A stretch of 64,000 bases of DNA. Origin: Boletus sp. NGJ (taxonomy: Eukaryota > Basidiomycota > Agaricomycetes > Boletales > Boletaceae). How positions within the stretch are numbered: position 1 is the first letter of the stretch; each line of letters starts with the position of its first letter. A program made the translations under genes and the position numbers. The stretch is from the NCBI GenBank assembly GCA_019096195.1, contig JAGTXK010000040.1, positions 1 to 64,000 of the forward strand, read 5' to 3'. Shown piece after piece: positions 12,101 through 21,864 of the stretch. Below the pieces are notes generated by a model. It searched no databases, was not told the origin of the DNA, and saw nothing but the letters and a program-made list of their open reading frames with translations.

Positions 12101-12442
12101 GAGGGACTGGAAACGGTAACGTGACCACTGGCCGTTAACGTTACACGATACTATGGTTTTCAAAGAGAATTCTCCGCCATAGGAAAGTGTAGATGCTTGG
12201 TTTAACATGACCTTTGTGGGTTTATAGATATTCGATATTTTTTGTTGTTTTAAAAGGGAATTAAGTACACTTAATTCTGGTGCCACACTCAATTGAGACG
12301 CCCTTGCAGATTTCATAGATAATTTACGTAGTACAGCGGAGAGATCGGAGATAGGAAAATCGGTATTTGTACATGTCATAAGAGACGATGAAAAAGAAGA
12401 AGAAAGTTCTTGCCGCTGAGTTCCCTCTGTACTCATTGGCAC
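9164..12442 (-). CDS. pol: gypsy-1 copy B Pol polyprotein (protease, RT, RNase H, integrase)
   Basis: A 1092-codon frame with the full Ty3/gypsy domain order. Protease: LLDSGASHTFI (residues about 110-120). Reverse transcriptase: FTAMDLRWGYNNVRI and the catalytic VVIYIDDVMIF (about 400-440). RNase H: VETDASDIATGAVLS and EWRHYLIGH. Integrase: the HHCC zinc module (HDSPIAGHGGH to CQVC), then VDFITGLPPSQ, LVSDRGPQFVSAFT and the TDGQTERVNRDLEQYL segment with the DD35E catalytic set. The sharp contrast with the decayed copies A and C shows recent activity. No cellular role is implied. Confidence 0.93.
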   Translation of the reverse strand: MPMSTEGTQRQELSSSFSSSLMTCTNTDFPISDLSAVLRKLSMKSARASQLSVAPELSVLNSLLKQQKISNIYKPTKVMLNQASTLSYGGEFSLKTIVSCNVNGQWSRYRFQSLLDSGASHTFIDQDYVKRHGIPFYTIDNPIKIHNADGSEGAIGPICHAVTLMVEIEGHYEVIDAYISKLGTHRMIIGYDWLYRHNPDIDWVKQTITFPRCTSYCKIMGLGPTSSYEPTQLRTIEEGLKEKVPLTYHEFLDVFSEKESQRMPLRKHWDHAIDLKEDFIPKKGRVIPLSDIEMEEVRTFIEKEVKKGYVKSSKSPQTSPVFFIPKKDGKKRMVMDYRYLNEGTIKNSYPLPLIPQLIDQLKNADLFTAMDLRWGYNNVRIKEGDEWKAAFVTPIGAYEPTVMYFSLTNSPPTFQTMMNNIFNDMYAVVVIYIDDVMIFTSKKTKEQHEEVVKEVLRRLRENDLYVKPEKCTFSAKKVDFLGMVVSKEGVEMQSKKVAGVMDWPIPTRLKQLQDFLGLCNYYRRFIEGFAQIARPLNDLTKKDVPFKWGPDQQEAFLNLKRKFTEAPLLAYPNRDQEMRVETDASDIATGAVLSTLCNDGNWRPVAFISHSFDSAERNYPIYDKELLAVIRALEEWRHYLIGHEGFEIWTDHKNLEYWKKPQTLSRRQARWHALLQEFNYSFVYKPGSSNGRADALSRRPDHGDAVVDHNQNVTVLPPSIFINHVSLSSDLMTKIQKESKKHNVDAINNFLFYSELNLFKNEKDQIYVPESLRTEIITLCHDSPIAGHGGHSKTIHTLSRYFSWPGVTKDIKTYVDHCQVCALTKGKQNAPAGKVIPLPAAKRPWEDLSVDFITGLPPSQSFTAICVVVDRFSKEVIFIPTYDTCSSKDLAILFRDHVWSTHGLPSTLVSDRGPQFVSAFTQELCKLLGIKQKISTAYHPQTDGQTERVNRDLEQYLRAYAGKKQNEWVDWLKLAQFSHNNTVTTATGEIPFKVTRNYIPRMGFEGNLTGFADEIGRNHKEIEEALEATRERMITSSDKKRSTAPEYSIGQQVWLSTDKLKLPYTAKKTNSKMDWPLRYHSGTSQCRNAQTT

Positions 12443-12469
12443 TGTCCATTTAAAGCCTGTGCAGCTCGG

Positions 12470-13596
12470 GCTTTTGCTTCTACTTCAAATTTGTCTCTGT
12501 AATATGCTTCTGCCTCATCAGAAACATAAGTTCTTACCGCTACATTTGGTGCTGCTGTAGCTGCGGGAGGTTGCGGGAGTGGTCGTTGTGCGTAAGCGCG
12601 AGTTTGGGGTTCATTAAAAAAATAGGGATACTCGTTTTCTCCCTGATTTTGCTCGGTATACGAGCCTTGGTTCTAGTCCCAAATCTGGTGTTGCATAGGT
12701 GGACGACCAGTCCATTTGAAAGGGTTCGTCGGGCAGTTAGGTTTTATGTCGCCGGGTTTGCCACAATGGAAACAGGTTCTGGTTTCCTTGGAGGGTCCAG
12801 CCTGCTGGACACCTATTTCCATGGGCACACCGCGACCCGGTTGTGTTCCTACTGCCGTGTAGGTTGGACGATATGAATTTTGTGGGGGTTGCCCACGTGG
12901 AGGAGGGAAGGAGGAGCGCGGGGGTTGAGATCTATGAGGGGGGCCACGCTCGTTCACGATCTGTTCGAATGCCCGACCTATTGTTCTATAGTTTATGACT
13001 AAGTCTTCATAGTCAAAATTGCGGGCGGGGCTGTTCAAACGAGAACGTTCGTAAATCTTGTAGTCTACTGCCTTTTTCAGTAGAACTTTGGTGTGGTGGT
13101 CGTCGATATACGACTCTTTTCTCAAGATCTCAAAGCGTTGTAGGAACAGGTCAATAGGATGACCATTTTGTTTCAAGGCCTCGAGTTTCCTTAATGACTC
13201 GTGGGCCAGAGTATCGATACAGAAGTGTGTTTTTATTTGCTCCTGTAGCCTGTTCCAAGTAGGCCAGGCAGCAGCTCCTTTTGCCGGCTACAGCACTCCG
13301 TTTGCATCCGTCTCGATGGTAGCTTCCTCATCTAGGTAATGCTCCATGATTAATTGTGCGAAGGATTCCGCTTTTCCTTCGAGACGGGAGAGGACAGCGA
13401 TGTCCATGATCTTATTGTTTTTCCATTTCTGGGCGTCAACCCAGAGACGGAGCTTTATCCACCAAGGGTGGAATGATGACCTTGTACCGTCCCATTTCCC
13501 AGGATCGGCGATTTTCTTTGTGATGTTTTCCTTATCGCATTCCTGAGTAAGGTCGACGAGCTTTTGGACGAGTTCGTCAATGTCAACTCTAGACAT
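12470..13596 (-). pseudogene. gag: gypsy-1 copy B gag region
   Basis: Gag lies upstream of pol on the minus strand. The amino part begins MSRVDIDELVQKLVDLTQE (start near 13596). The middle is capsid-like (KQNGHPIDLFLQRFEILRK). The carboxy part has a CCHC knuckle, CFHCGKPGDIKPNCP. Gag forms the particle and binds element RNA. This region carries most of the few breaks in copy B. Confidence 0.82.
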
Positions 13597-14209
13597 ATCG
13601 AGGGTTTGGTCTTAGGAGTGATGTGGGGCGAAGATAAGAGTGGAAGTATTGGATGCGGTAAAGGGCAAATGCGGAGGATGGTTGAAGAGGTCTGATTTTG
13701 TCGGGGTTCCTTGTATACGTTTTCCTTTTCCTACGTCGGTCTTCTTTCAGAACCTTACTACCAGATATCTTGCAATCCAGTTCTGGGGTTCCTACGCCTT
13801 CGTAGGAGTCGAAGTATAGATCGTTAAAAATGATGGGCAGCGGTGATAGGGGACCAGAGTATAACTGCTTTACTACTAGCAGGTGTAGCACAGGAGAAAG
13901 GCGAGATAAATCTCCCTAACGCTACTTCGTGACGTCACAGGTAATCACGAGAACCTGGGTTCACTATCGTAGAACCAGCGTACGCTCAAGTCGGCAACCA
14001 CCTGAGAAGTGGGGCTAGTGCACTATGCCCGGCAGCAACGTTATCCTTATTTATGACGCCGGACGAGCGTATATTCAAGCGTTTCGGCGAGTGCTTTTCT
14101 TGTCACCGTCAAGTGGTGAATACTATGCAGATGTCCCTTAAAACGCTGGGCCCGCGTATATCTCCTTAGCTCTGGAGTCCGAGCGTTGTGTATAGCAGTC
14201 TAATCCAAG
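13597..14209 (-). other. gypsy-1 copy B leader and self-primer binding site
   Basis: Between the 5' LTR and gag lies a 0.6-kb leader without a supported gene. Next to the LTR, plus-strand positions 14196-14207 read CAGTCTAATCCA. Its reverse complement, TGGATTAGACTG, occurs on the plus strand inside each LTR (8442-8453 and 14378-14389), about 33 bp after the TATA box in element sense. The primer site is therefore complementary to the predicted 5' end of the element's own transcript, as in the self-primed Tf1 element of fission yeast. Confidence 0.75.
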
Positions 14210-14699
14210 TGTTATGAATCCCTTTCGGAAACCAAACCACAAGGCTCAGAATATGCTCTGCAGGCTACACGAGTCCTGGCTGAACGAATCAGGTGGGAGA
14301 GTCTTAGGCCATCGCTATTCCCAACCCTACGACGACCGATGGCCGAAGCTAATAGGTTGTTGGAGGAAGAGTACAAGTGGATTAGACTGGGGGTACCAGT
14401 CGTCAAAGTACTACTTTATATACCGGAGAAGGAGTGTGCACATGGACCATGCTGTGCGTGTGATAAATTACTACGTATGGTAAGACGGAGATTAATAGGG
14501 CTGTGTGAGAAGAGCGGAAATTAAAGAGGTTGTGGATCACATGAGGTATGATGTCATATGATGTCATAGGTTCTAGACCTATCATGTGATGTGTTTCCAT
14601 GGTCACGTGCACAGTCACGTGACTTATGAAGAAGAAGTTTGAAGAAAATGAGAAGTAAGTGATCGTTTGAAAAGTTTGAAAATTTCCCATATTATTACA
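14210..14699 (-). repeat. 5' LTR of gypsy-1 copy B
   Basis: 490 bp, nearly identical to the LTR at 8274-8755, the main length change being an extra 10-bp repeat of the ATGATGTCAT type. The TATA box in element sense is at about 14415-14422. The right edge runs directly into the second part of LTR4 copy a. Confidence 0.92.
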
Positions 14700-15091
14700 A
14701 GTGGATTATCAGCCACAAAGTCATTGCAATTGACTCATTTGATCTTCTAACTCTTTCTAACAACAGCCTAGCAATCTAGTAGAGCATACATACATTTAGA
14801 TGTGTTTACTGTTGTTTACACTTGTTTACACCACTAACACCTTACTAACCAGATCACAGTTGAATACATCAATTCCAATTCTGCAACATTTGTTGGGAAT
14901 TGGCAAACAACCTGTGCACTTAGTTACACTAAGTTTACCAACTGACTCACATCTAGCTGAGCTAGATACTGTTTCATCTAGGAGGTAACTATTCCCCCAG
15001 CTTATAGTGTTCTAACCACAGGAGGCAAAGCAAAAGTCTGGGACAGCCCATTGTTTGCAGTTTCCATTGCTTTTGCCTGACACAGAAGTCA

Positions 15092-15640
15092 TCACCTCAT
15101 TCCCACTCACTCACACCATCCTCTTTGTGGTGTATGGCCTTATTTTCCATGATACTATGAATATACTATGAACACTATGATGCTATGATGCTATGATGCT
15201 ATGAATACTATGAGTTGTCTATCATTGAAAATGCTATGATACTATATGTACTATGGTGAAATCCAGGTTTTGCAGATGCAGTGACATTCCTGGCTGGTAT
15301 TCTAAAGGTTCAGAAAGTGTACATATCTTTGCTGATTTCCCTGGTGTGATAAATGATTGATGATGGACTTGAAATTGATTGCAAATATGCCTAGGACCTG
15401 GTCATCAGCGGAGCGGGTTCGTTGATGCGAATACCAGCAAGTCCCTGTTCAGAAGGGCTCAGGCCTGGACCAAGTGATTCAGATACTTGGATCCGTAGTC
15501 AACCAGAAAACTCGCCCAAGTAGGGGGACTCGCGACGGCCTAACAACATACACATCGAGGTTGCCAAGAAATCAGACAGACACACGTAGGCACTTGTCGA
15601 CTTTGTGAAATTTACCCGAATACTAACTGGTTTCGCTCAT
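15092..15640. other. Spacer with a short-unit repeat, downstream of the host-like gene
   Basis: No gene is visible. At about 15152-15256 the unit CTATGATG / ACTATGAATA is repeated irregularly (microsatellite-like). From about 15390 the base composition changes to the CpG-richer style of the gene that follows, so this part is probably the 3' untranslated and terminator region of that gene. Confidence 0.5.
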
Positions 15641-15670
15641 TTGTCAATTCAACAGTCTACAACCCGCAAA

Positions 15671-18600
15671 CTATGGATCCGAGTCTTCATCCATCGGCTC
15701 CTCCGGCAGCTCACTTCCATCACCAACGTCCACTCTCTCTGGGTGTTCGGAGACCCATGTTGCATCATCGTACCAGAATGGTAGCATTTGATGAACAAGT
15801 TGCAGCGACTCCTCATTTTGTCTCGGATGGTCGTCCAAAAGATCATCTCTGCCCAAGGCCTGGATGTAGTCTGCATGCTCCGTACTGTTGATAACTTCCC
15901 ATGTCCTATTCGTGCACCCCTTAGCTCGAAGGCTGTACTTTGGATGCTCTGCCGGTCGCTTGGTTTCAAGGCGAGAGGAGGTGCGCCGTGGGCTTTGACT
16001 GACGTCTAAGATGTCAATGTCGGATTTCGAAGTAACATCGACGCCTAGCTCAGCGAGAAGTATCACATACGGCCTTGAAGATTTCTGGGTGGTAGAATGA
16101 CCCGGGAAGAAGTCGAGCGTCTTCTGGTCAATGATGTAGGCATTGGTGCTGCCCGCCTTTTTCCGCCGTTTCACCTGTATGAACAGTGCAGACATTGAGG
16201 ACTCTGCCACCGTGTCATCTTTGTCAAGTAAAACTGGAATGATGATGTCGACGTCTTTCTGGCGGTTGTGACATATGAATGCCGAACCCCTCATAAAACC
16301 GGCTTCCATGGCTTCTGTCTTCACAACAATGTCGTCGACCGCTTTGACGAAATGTGTGAACCGCACAACTGCATCTTTAAAGGCATCTTCAAGAGTACGG
16401 GCCTCGACCCCGTTCTCCGGAGTGGCGTTTAGGATCCGGTCATGGTGCCTATCTGCAAACAGAGCTTTCAAAAAATGGAGGAAGCTACAACCCTTGCTGA
16501 AGTTCGGCTGCGGATCCTGGCTACCTTGCTCAACGACAATGGCTTCCATGTATGCCTTCCTGAGAAGGACCCGCATGACGACCTCACCCCTCTGACCGAG
16601 GTCGATCAGGCCATGATCGAGATTGTTCTTCAGGATGGAGATCATCGTATTTGGCGAATCTCGCATGTAGAGGTACATTTGACGTGATGCAGCCTCCGCA
16701 AGGAAAGGCTCGGATGGGTATCCGGAGCGGATGTAGAGGCGAGGATCTGGAACGGAGAAAGCGGTCCTCATGTGACTCGCAACCATGTCCATTTCGGTCT
16801 TGTGTGCCGTGTCCCGCCTTGGCTCAAAGTCAATTGTGATCAAGACATCTAAAATCGCGAGCATTGCCGTCTCGGAGTGTTTGACCTTGTAGATGTCGTC
16901 GTCAAAAACGAGTTTCTTGCGTGCTAGCTCCATGGCTCGGTCGACGACTCCATCGTCCTCGGCTTGTTTGAGCATAGTCCAGAACCTATAACACCGAGAT
17001 CAAAGAAAGAGAAGCCAAGTGGACTGGGTCTCATACAATGGCCTCCCGAAGCGCGCCAGAAAGCGGAGGTCCCCAAGCTCCTCCAACTTGAGTTCTCCAC
17101 GTCGGAGTGGGAAACTCGGGTGGCAGTCGAATGGTGTCTCCGTGATTGGAGCATCAAGTTTCTTCGTATCTTGCTGCCGAGCGGACCGAGCTGCCGCAGC
17201 AGTTGGAGCCAACAGTGTCAGAGATGATTGGGTGGAAAGAAATATGGTAAAAAAAGAGTGTCCAAAGTAATTCAAACTTGACTGCACAACATCATACAAT
17301 TTTTTTCCATCCGTGTCGCCTGGGATGGGATAATTGAACTCGTGTGCTTCGTCGAAGTACAACACAACTTTGACATCCTTCGATTCCGGATACTGGCAAA
17401 AAGTCGCCAAGGCCGACAGCAACGCTCTTGATTGTGATTCTGCATACAGTCTGGTGCTGTAGTTACCCTAAGTGGTCAAACATGATCATGATGGGATCAG
17501 AAACAAGTACACATTCAACATACTGACCAGGCAATCTGTGCTGCATGCCTCTACGACATTCTTGTATAGCTGAGATCGCTTCTGGCCCTCTGACAGATAT
17601 GTCCTCCAGCGGCGCGCAAGGCAATTTGGAGATATTTTCTTATCTGCCGGGAAGACATGTCGCAGTTCCTTGACGACTTGTAAAAATAGGTGTCCGAAGA
17701 ACAAAGTGGTGCGATCCAGAGCTACTTGCGTGCTTGCGAGCTCCGGCTTGTTGCAGAGGTAATTTATAACTTCAGTATCTTCGGGTGGATATGCCCCGGC
17801 TGACAATCAGACAGCAATTAGCACCGTGCGCAAGGCCGACATGGGCACGAATCACTTATCTGGTCCTTGGGATCACGAAGATTGAACGGGATCGTGAAGA
17901 CCAGGTTAGCCTGCTCGTCGACCATACGAGATTTTCCTGTGCCAGAGCTCTGGATAATCGCGACAGAAGTAGCATAATCCGCTTGACGTTCCATAGCGTT
18001 GATATTCTTCAACAAAATCTCGTGACAACTTCCACGGTATGGCTCGGACCATGCCAATTGCGCAGCTTGTGGCGGAACCTCAATCAGTACAGTCAAGGCA
18101 CAAACTCAGGAAATGACTTACCAGCTACAGATAAGCACCACGAAAACGGGACGGACGTTATCAACAACAAGACGAGTGATCAGGATAGTTACTCACTACC
18201 AGTGGTCGTAGGGGATTTGACATAGCCCTCAGCACTTCGACCCGGCTGTTTTTGATCCGAAGTGTGGTCGGCGATGTATCGAGTAATAGCTGACAGAGAT
18301 GATCATGTGTGAGGAAAGTAACAGAGATCTCTGCACTACCTACCCAAGCTCACGACGTCTTTGTAGTGTCCCTCGTCAATGGCATTTTGCAGAACTTTCG
18401 AAAAATCAGGGTCGCTCTCGACCAGACCCACACACCAACCAATCTCGGGAGCCGCCTCAACGCGTCTGTCGGATGCGGCCTGGCAGTAAATGATCCGCAG
18501 TGCATAGACTCGCAAGTCGGCGGGCGGGAGTCCGAATACCTGCATCTGCAAGATACGTTGGTGTATCTTTTCATCCGCTCTCTTGTATTCATCTCCAGAG

Positions 18601-18680
18601 TCTCCAAACTTGGGAGCCGTAGGAGTAACCTCCGATTCCTCCTGCGCAGTGTGATCTATGCGCCGTTTGCCAGTGGACAT
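15671..18680 (-). CDS. P-loop NTPase with C-terminal nuclease-like domain, Crinkler-type (host-like gene)
   Basis: A spliced gene on the minus strand. Exons as I read them: 18344-18680, 18200-18289, 17860-18104, 17528-17799, 17037-17467, 15671-16985, with introns of 51-95 bp; four of the five junctions keep frame with GT-AG ends, and one I could not fit with confidence. The start at 18680 gives MSTGKRRIDHTAQEE. An NTPase module has a Walker A (QSSGTGKSRM, near 17930-17955) and a Walker B (VVLYFDEAHEF, near 17336-17368). The last exon has DVDIIIPV and, about 25 residues on, FIQVKRRKK, which fits a PD-(D/E)XK-type nuclease fold with Gln in the third position. NTPase plus restriction-type nuclease is the layout described for Crinkler proteins in fungi and oomycetes. 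The gene is CpG-rich and differs in composition from the surrounding elements. The product may act in the nucleus or be an effector or conflict protein; that is inference. Confidence 0.62.
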
Positions 18681-18960
18681 GGTGACTGCAGTAGATATAG
18701 GGAGTCGGAATCGTCAGCCGCATAGGTGGCTCAGCGCTCAAGCGACGATCGAAATCCCACCTGGGATTCCCGAATTGGAAGCCTAATTAGCCACAGTCCA
18801 AATAGATCTCGTAATACGTAATTAGGCTTTCTACCTCACTTTTCCCAGCACCAGCCATAAATCCCGCCTCAAGTACTGGCCGACTTTGCCATAGGAGAAG
18901 GAGACCTTTAGGGTAGGCATGGCTGGTATGTGAGCTGGACCTTTAGGGAAGTTGTTCCCA
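18681..18960. promoter_or_regulatory. Upstream region of the NTPase/nuclease gene
   Basis: About 280 bp before the predicted start. It holds an inverted pair AAGCCTAATTA ... TAATTAGGCTT (near 18780-18831), which could form a hairpin or be paired binding sites. I see no clear TATA box. Promoter assignment rests only on position. Confidence 0.35.
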
Positions 18961-18979
18961 CACAGCATAACTAGTTGTG

Positions 18980-19480
18980 CCATGCAATCCCTTCAATAGC
19001 TTCCCATGCCCCTACCCTTCCTGCCATTGTTGTTGCTGCTGTCATCATTGTTGTTGTCCCACTCTTTGTTGTCCTGCCATTGCCCTACCATTGTCCTCCC
19101 CTGTCCTCTCTGAGTCCATTGTCTGCCATTGTCCTCTCCATCCTCCCTGTCATTTCCACCATGTCATTCTCCCCATCATCTCTGTTGTCCCTGCCGCTGT
19201 CCTCTCCCATAGTCTCCCTTATTCTCTCTCATTGTCTCTATTGTCTCTGTCATTTCTGCTATTGCTCTCTCTGTTGTCTCTGTTGTTTCCACCATTGTTC
19301 TCTTGTCCTCTCTGTCATCCCTGTGGTCATCCTCTCCTGTCCTCTCCCTCGCTCTCCAATGTCCTCTCTGCCACCCCTGCTGTTGTCCTCACCCATTCTT
19401 TTTGTTGTCCTCATCACCTTGCTCACTGTCTTTCTCAGTCTTTCTTCACTGTTGTTGTGCACATCCCACCAACCGTATTA
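18980..19480. repeat. Pyrimidine-rich low-complexity tract
   Basis: About 500 bp made of irregular repeats of CATTGTCCTCTC / CTGTCATCC / TTGTTGTCC phrases on the plus strand, with very few purine runs. The long open frames across it (to 241 codons) exist because stop codons are scarce in such sequence; their translations are Cys/Ser/Leu/Pro repeats. It is a degenerate minisatellite or slipped tract, not a gene. Confidence 0.75.
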
Positions 19481-19816
19481 TTCACTTTGGGGCATAGGTT
19501 ATCCATGCCTCACCATGCAAAAAGATTCTTGGGATTGTTGAAATCAATTAAGATCTATAGATTCAGAGGGCATGCTCATCACACCATCACTCTGCAGGCA
19601 GGAACACAGGCAGAACATTTTTGCTCCATTGGTGAGCAGTGTGCCACAGATCTTCAAGGTGTGTTTTCCCTTGAGAACTATATACTCCATTCTATGTACT
19701 GACATGTTATGATAGCACTGCCTCTAGAGGACCAGGACAATGCAGACCAAATGTTTGAAGACTTGGGCATGGATATTCAATACAATGTGCACATTTCCAA
19801 CACTACTGTAGCTTTG
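19481..19816. other. Possible remnant interrupted by gypsy-2
   Basis: No complete gene is visible. Read on the minus strand, about 30 codons next to the gypsy-2 LTR are open, but I do not recognise them. This stretch should be the original flank of the gypsy-2 3' LTR. Confidence 0.3.
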
Positions 19817-20246
19817 TGTTAAGAACGGACAACTCTGATGCAACTCCGAAGGACCGGAGTTACTTGAGGGTGTCGGGACTTGGCTTCACCTTATATGGTG
19901 CACCCTTGCTCGAGTCTGATGTCCCAGATTTCGAGGACATAGTAAGATCAGAGGTTTGGACTTGGCGTGGTTAAACATCAAGTTGAGCAGAGGATCAGAG
20001 TGAGTTGTCGAGACTCGGTGCCAGAGTGGTGCTCCTAAGCGAGATAGACACTAGATCAGAGACAGCTATGAAGTGGAACTAAGACAGATGAGTAGGACAT
20101 AGCTTTATATACGAATGAGGAAGTAGGAATACTATGTGGGGTGAGTTACAAGTCTGAGGGTATGAGAGCATACTCCAAGAGGGAACGTGCTGGAGTTATG
20201 GATGGAGGTCCAGAGTTGGACTTGTCAAGTTGCACGGAATATGACA
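19817..20246 (-). repeat. gypsy-2 3' LTR
   Basis: 430 bp starting TGTTAAGAACGGACA and ending GGAATATGACA on the plus strand. It is the reverse complement of most of the LTR at 43325-44389, lacking about 150 bp present in that copy. In element sense it has a TATA box (CGTATATAAAGC). The adjacent polypurine tract shows this is the 3' LTR of a minus-strand element. Confidence 0.8.
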
Positions 20247-20386
20247 GTATCCCCCTCTTAGGCCTAGGCAAGAGATAATGCAGAGTGGGGAAAATCAGAG
20301 TGGAGGAAAAAATCAGAGTCCAAAAAAAAGGATATAAAGGGCGAGGGTGTGCCCTGGCCAATTCCACATTATCCTTATTCCCTGCC

Positions 20387-21864
20387 ATGTCCAACCTTGA
20401 CAACATCAAGGAGTGGTCCGATGAGCGTATCACAGAGAACGAGGATGATGAGGAGGAGGTTAGCACAGCCAAGTACGCTGAATGGTGGAGACGAGCACAG
20501 GCCTGGAAGGAGGAGGCAGAGAGGAGGGCATGTGAGGAGGCTGAGCAGAAGGCACATGAGGAGGCAGAGAAGGCGCGCTGTGAGGCCAAGTGTTACAGTT
20601 ACTGAAGGGGGTACATCTTTTCCTCTACCGTCACCACCTACAGGACTATGGGATAACCTATTCTTCGACTCTGACCAGGGATTCCCCTATGACACCCATC
20701 CAGGCATCGCCCCCTCCAGAACTTCCTTTCTAGGAAGTTATCCATTCGGTTTGGACACTGCCTCCCTATTTCATTGATATATGCCTTTCATCCATTTGTC
20801 TGATTCAATCATAGACATTGCCTCCTTGGCTGTGTTCTCTCACACACAGCCTCATATTCCAAATCTCCATTTGACTAATGCCTAGATCCTTTATGGTAAT
20901 CTTTAGTCTGCGACTTATGATTACCATATACGATACGAAGCCTGCTCTAGATGGATAGGGACTATATATAGGGATGCAGGCCCTTCATGTAACTCTAACC
21001 TAGATCTACACAACTTCCCATGTAATCTAACAGCTTCTCCTGCTACTGGTTCCACTTCACCTCAGAAGCCACTCCCGTTCTGGAGGTAATCGCCCTTGTG
21101 CTCGTGATCGTCCTTCTCATCACTTTGCACTTGTGTGCTGTCATTGCTGTCCGCACCTGCTTCTAAGCTTTAGCAACTCCAACGACCAACAGAGGTTGGT
21201 CTGTGCAAGTCTGGGACTCTGCCACCAGCACTAGGCCGTGTAAGCCCAGGACACTTAGTCGCTGGCCTCTGCATCCAGTCTGCCGTTCCTTCTCGGAGGA
21301 TTGAGCCACTGAGGTAAACCCAAGACTCTGCCATTGGTCGTAGAGGCAACACAGAGACACTCTACGTAAAGCTAGCAGCCAGTCCCCAGTCAGAGGAATC
21401 ATTGGGCCTCTGGAGGTATTTTCCCCTCAAGTCCTGCTAGTCCTATAATCAAACAGGGTTGATTATATGGGAACGTGTCACATTGTTACCTGGCGTAACA
21501 CCAAGGAGGAGGCCGTATGCAGGGTGAGTTGCATTAACCGGAGTTTGACAAAACTAACTGGACTTCACAGGTGGAGGAGGTTAGGGCACATCAAAGCATC
21601 AAACAGGGGAAGAAGAGGGAGGTAGCAGAGCAGTCGTGCATCCACTCCAACAACCAGGGCCTTGAGTGTGTGCTCGGCCCTGGGAAGTCTCAGTTGTGTG
21701 TTGAGTGTCGCAATGCGAAAGCGAAGTGCAAGTGGCCTGATGAGGAGCAGCTGGAGAAGTGGAAAAAGAAGTGGAGGGTGGAGACTGGCAAGGTGGGGCC
21801 TAGCGGCTCCAATGGAGGGGAGTCAGGGTCCAGGGGGATAGAGTGGCTTTCGGAGATCCTTTAG
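20387..21864 (+). pseudogene. Antisense accessory gene of gypsy-2: charged coiled-coil plus Cys-rich (zinc-cluster-like) protein
   Basis: This gene runs opposite to pol, between the chromodomain and the 3' LTR. A TATA box (GGATATAAAGG, near 20329) lies about 55 bp before the ATG at 20387. The first part (20387-20590) encodes an acidic stretch (ENEDDEEEV) and then an Arg/Glu/Ala-rich helix with repeated EEAE phrases, likely coiled coil. A solo LTR3 splits it (20591-21500). The second part has a likely short intron (about 21515-21570) and an exon to 21864 with clustered Cys and His: CIHSNNQGLECVLG, then LCVECRNAKAKCKW, resembling a DNA-binding zinc cluster. Similar small proteins are frequent in Agaricomycete genomes. 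It belongs to a fossil element. Function unknown; DNA binding or control of the element is inference. Confidence 0.6.
20591..21500 (+). repeat. Solo LTR, family LTR3, copy a
   Basis: 910 bp, TGTTACAGTTACTGAAGGGGG...GGCGTAACA, with the exact target duplication CCAAG (20586-20590 and 21501-21505). A TATA box (GACTATATATAGGG, near 20961) marks plus orientation. It lies inside the antisense gene of gypsy-2. Confidence 0.92.

Larger units (their letters stand above)
8274..14699 (-). mobile_element. Ty3/gypsy element gypsy-1, copy B (full length, youngest copy)
   Basis: A 6.4-kb minus-strand element with two near-identical LTRs (482 and 490 bp; a handful of substitutions and two small indels by eye), primer site, gag, a 1092-codon protease-RT-RNase H-integrase frame, a chromodomain region and a polypurine tract. 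The chromodomain places it among the chromoviruses (Metaviridae). It is CpG-rich compared with copies A and C and appears recent. It looks nearly whole, with about three or four breaks, mostly in gag. It sits inside LTR4 copy a and has no evident target-site duplication. Confidence 0.93.
7293..15091 (+). repeat. LTR4 copy a (solo-LTR-like, 1.37 kb), interrupted by gypsy-1 copy B
   Basis: The two outer parts (7293-8273 and 14700-15091) align end to end with the 1.3-1.4-kb repeats at 37342-41282 and 51079-52398. The repeat begins TGA(A/C)CTGCATCAAACTT and ends AGAAGTCA, giving TG...CA termini, and has a TATA-like TCTATAAAAGGAGAGCC near 7740, about one third of the way in. No coding sequence belongs to it. 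The flanks here no longer show a clear target duplication, so this is an older copy. The 6.4-kb interruption is gypsy-1 copy B. Confidence 0.75.

Noticed and set aside
15649-16009. Overlapping frames on both strands across the last exon of the NTPase/nuclease gene
   Set aside because: They lie within the 434-codon frame of that gene and have no domain of their own.
18975-19702. Long open frames of 188 and 241 codons
   Set aside because: They run through a pyrimidine-rich, repetitive tract; two frames are open at once and the translations are simple Ser/Leu/Pro/Cys repeats. Stop codons are rare in such sequence by composition alone.
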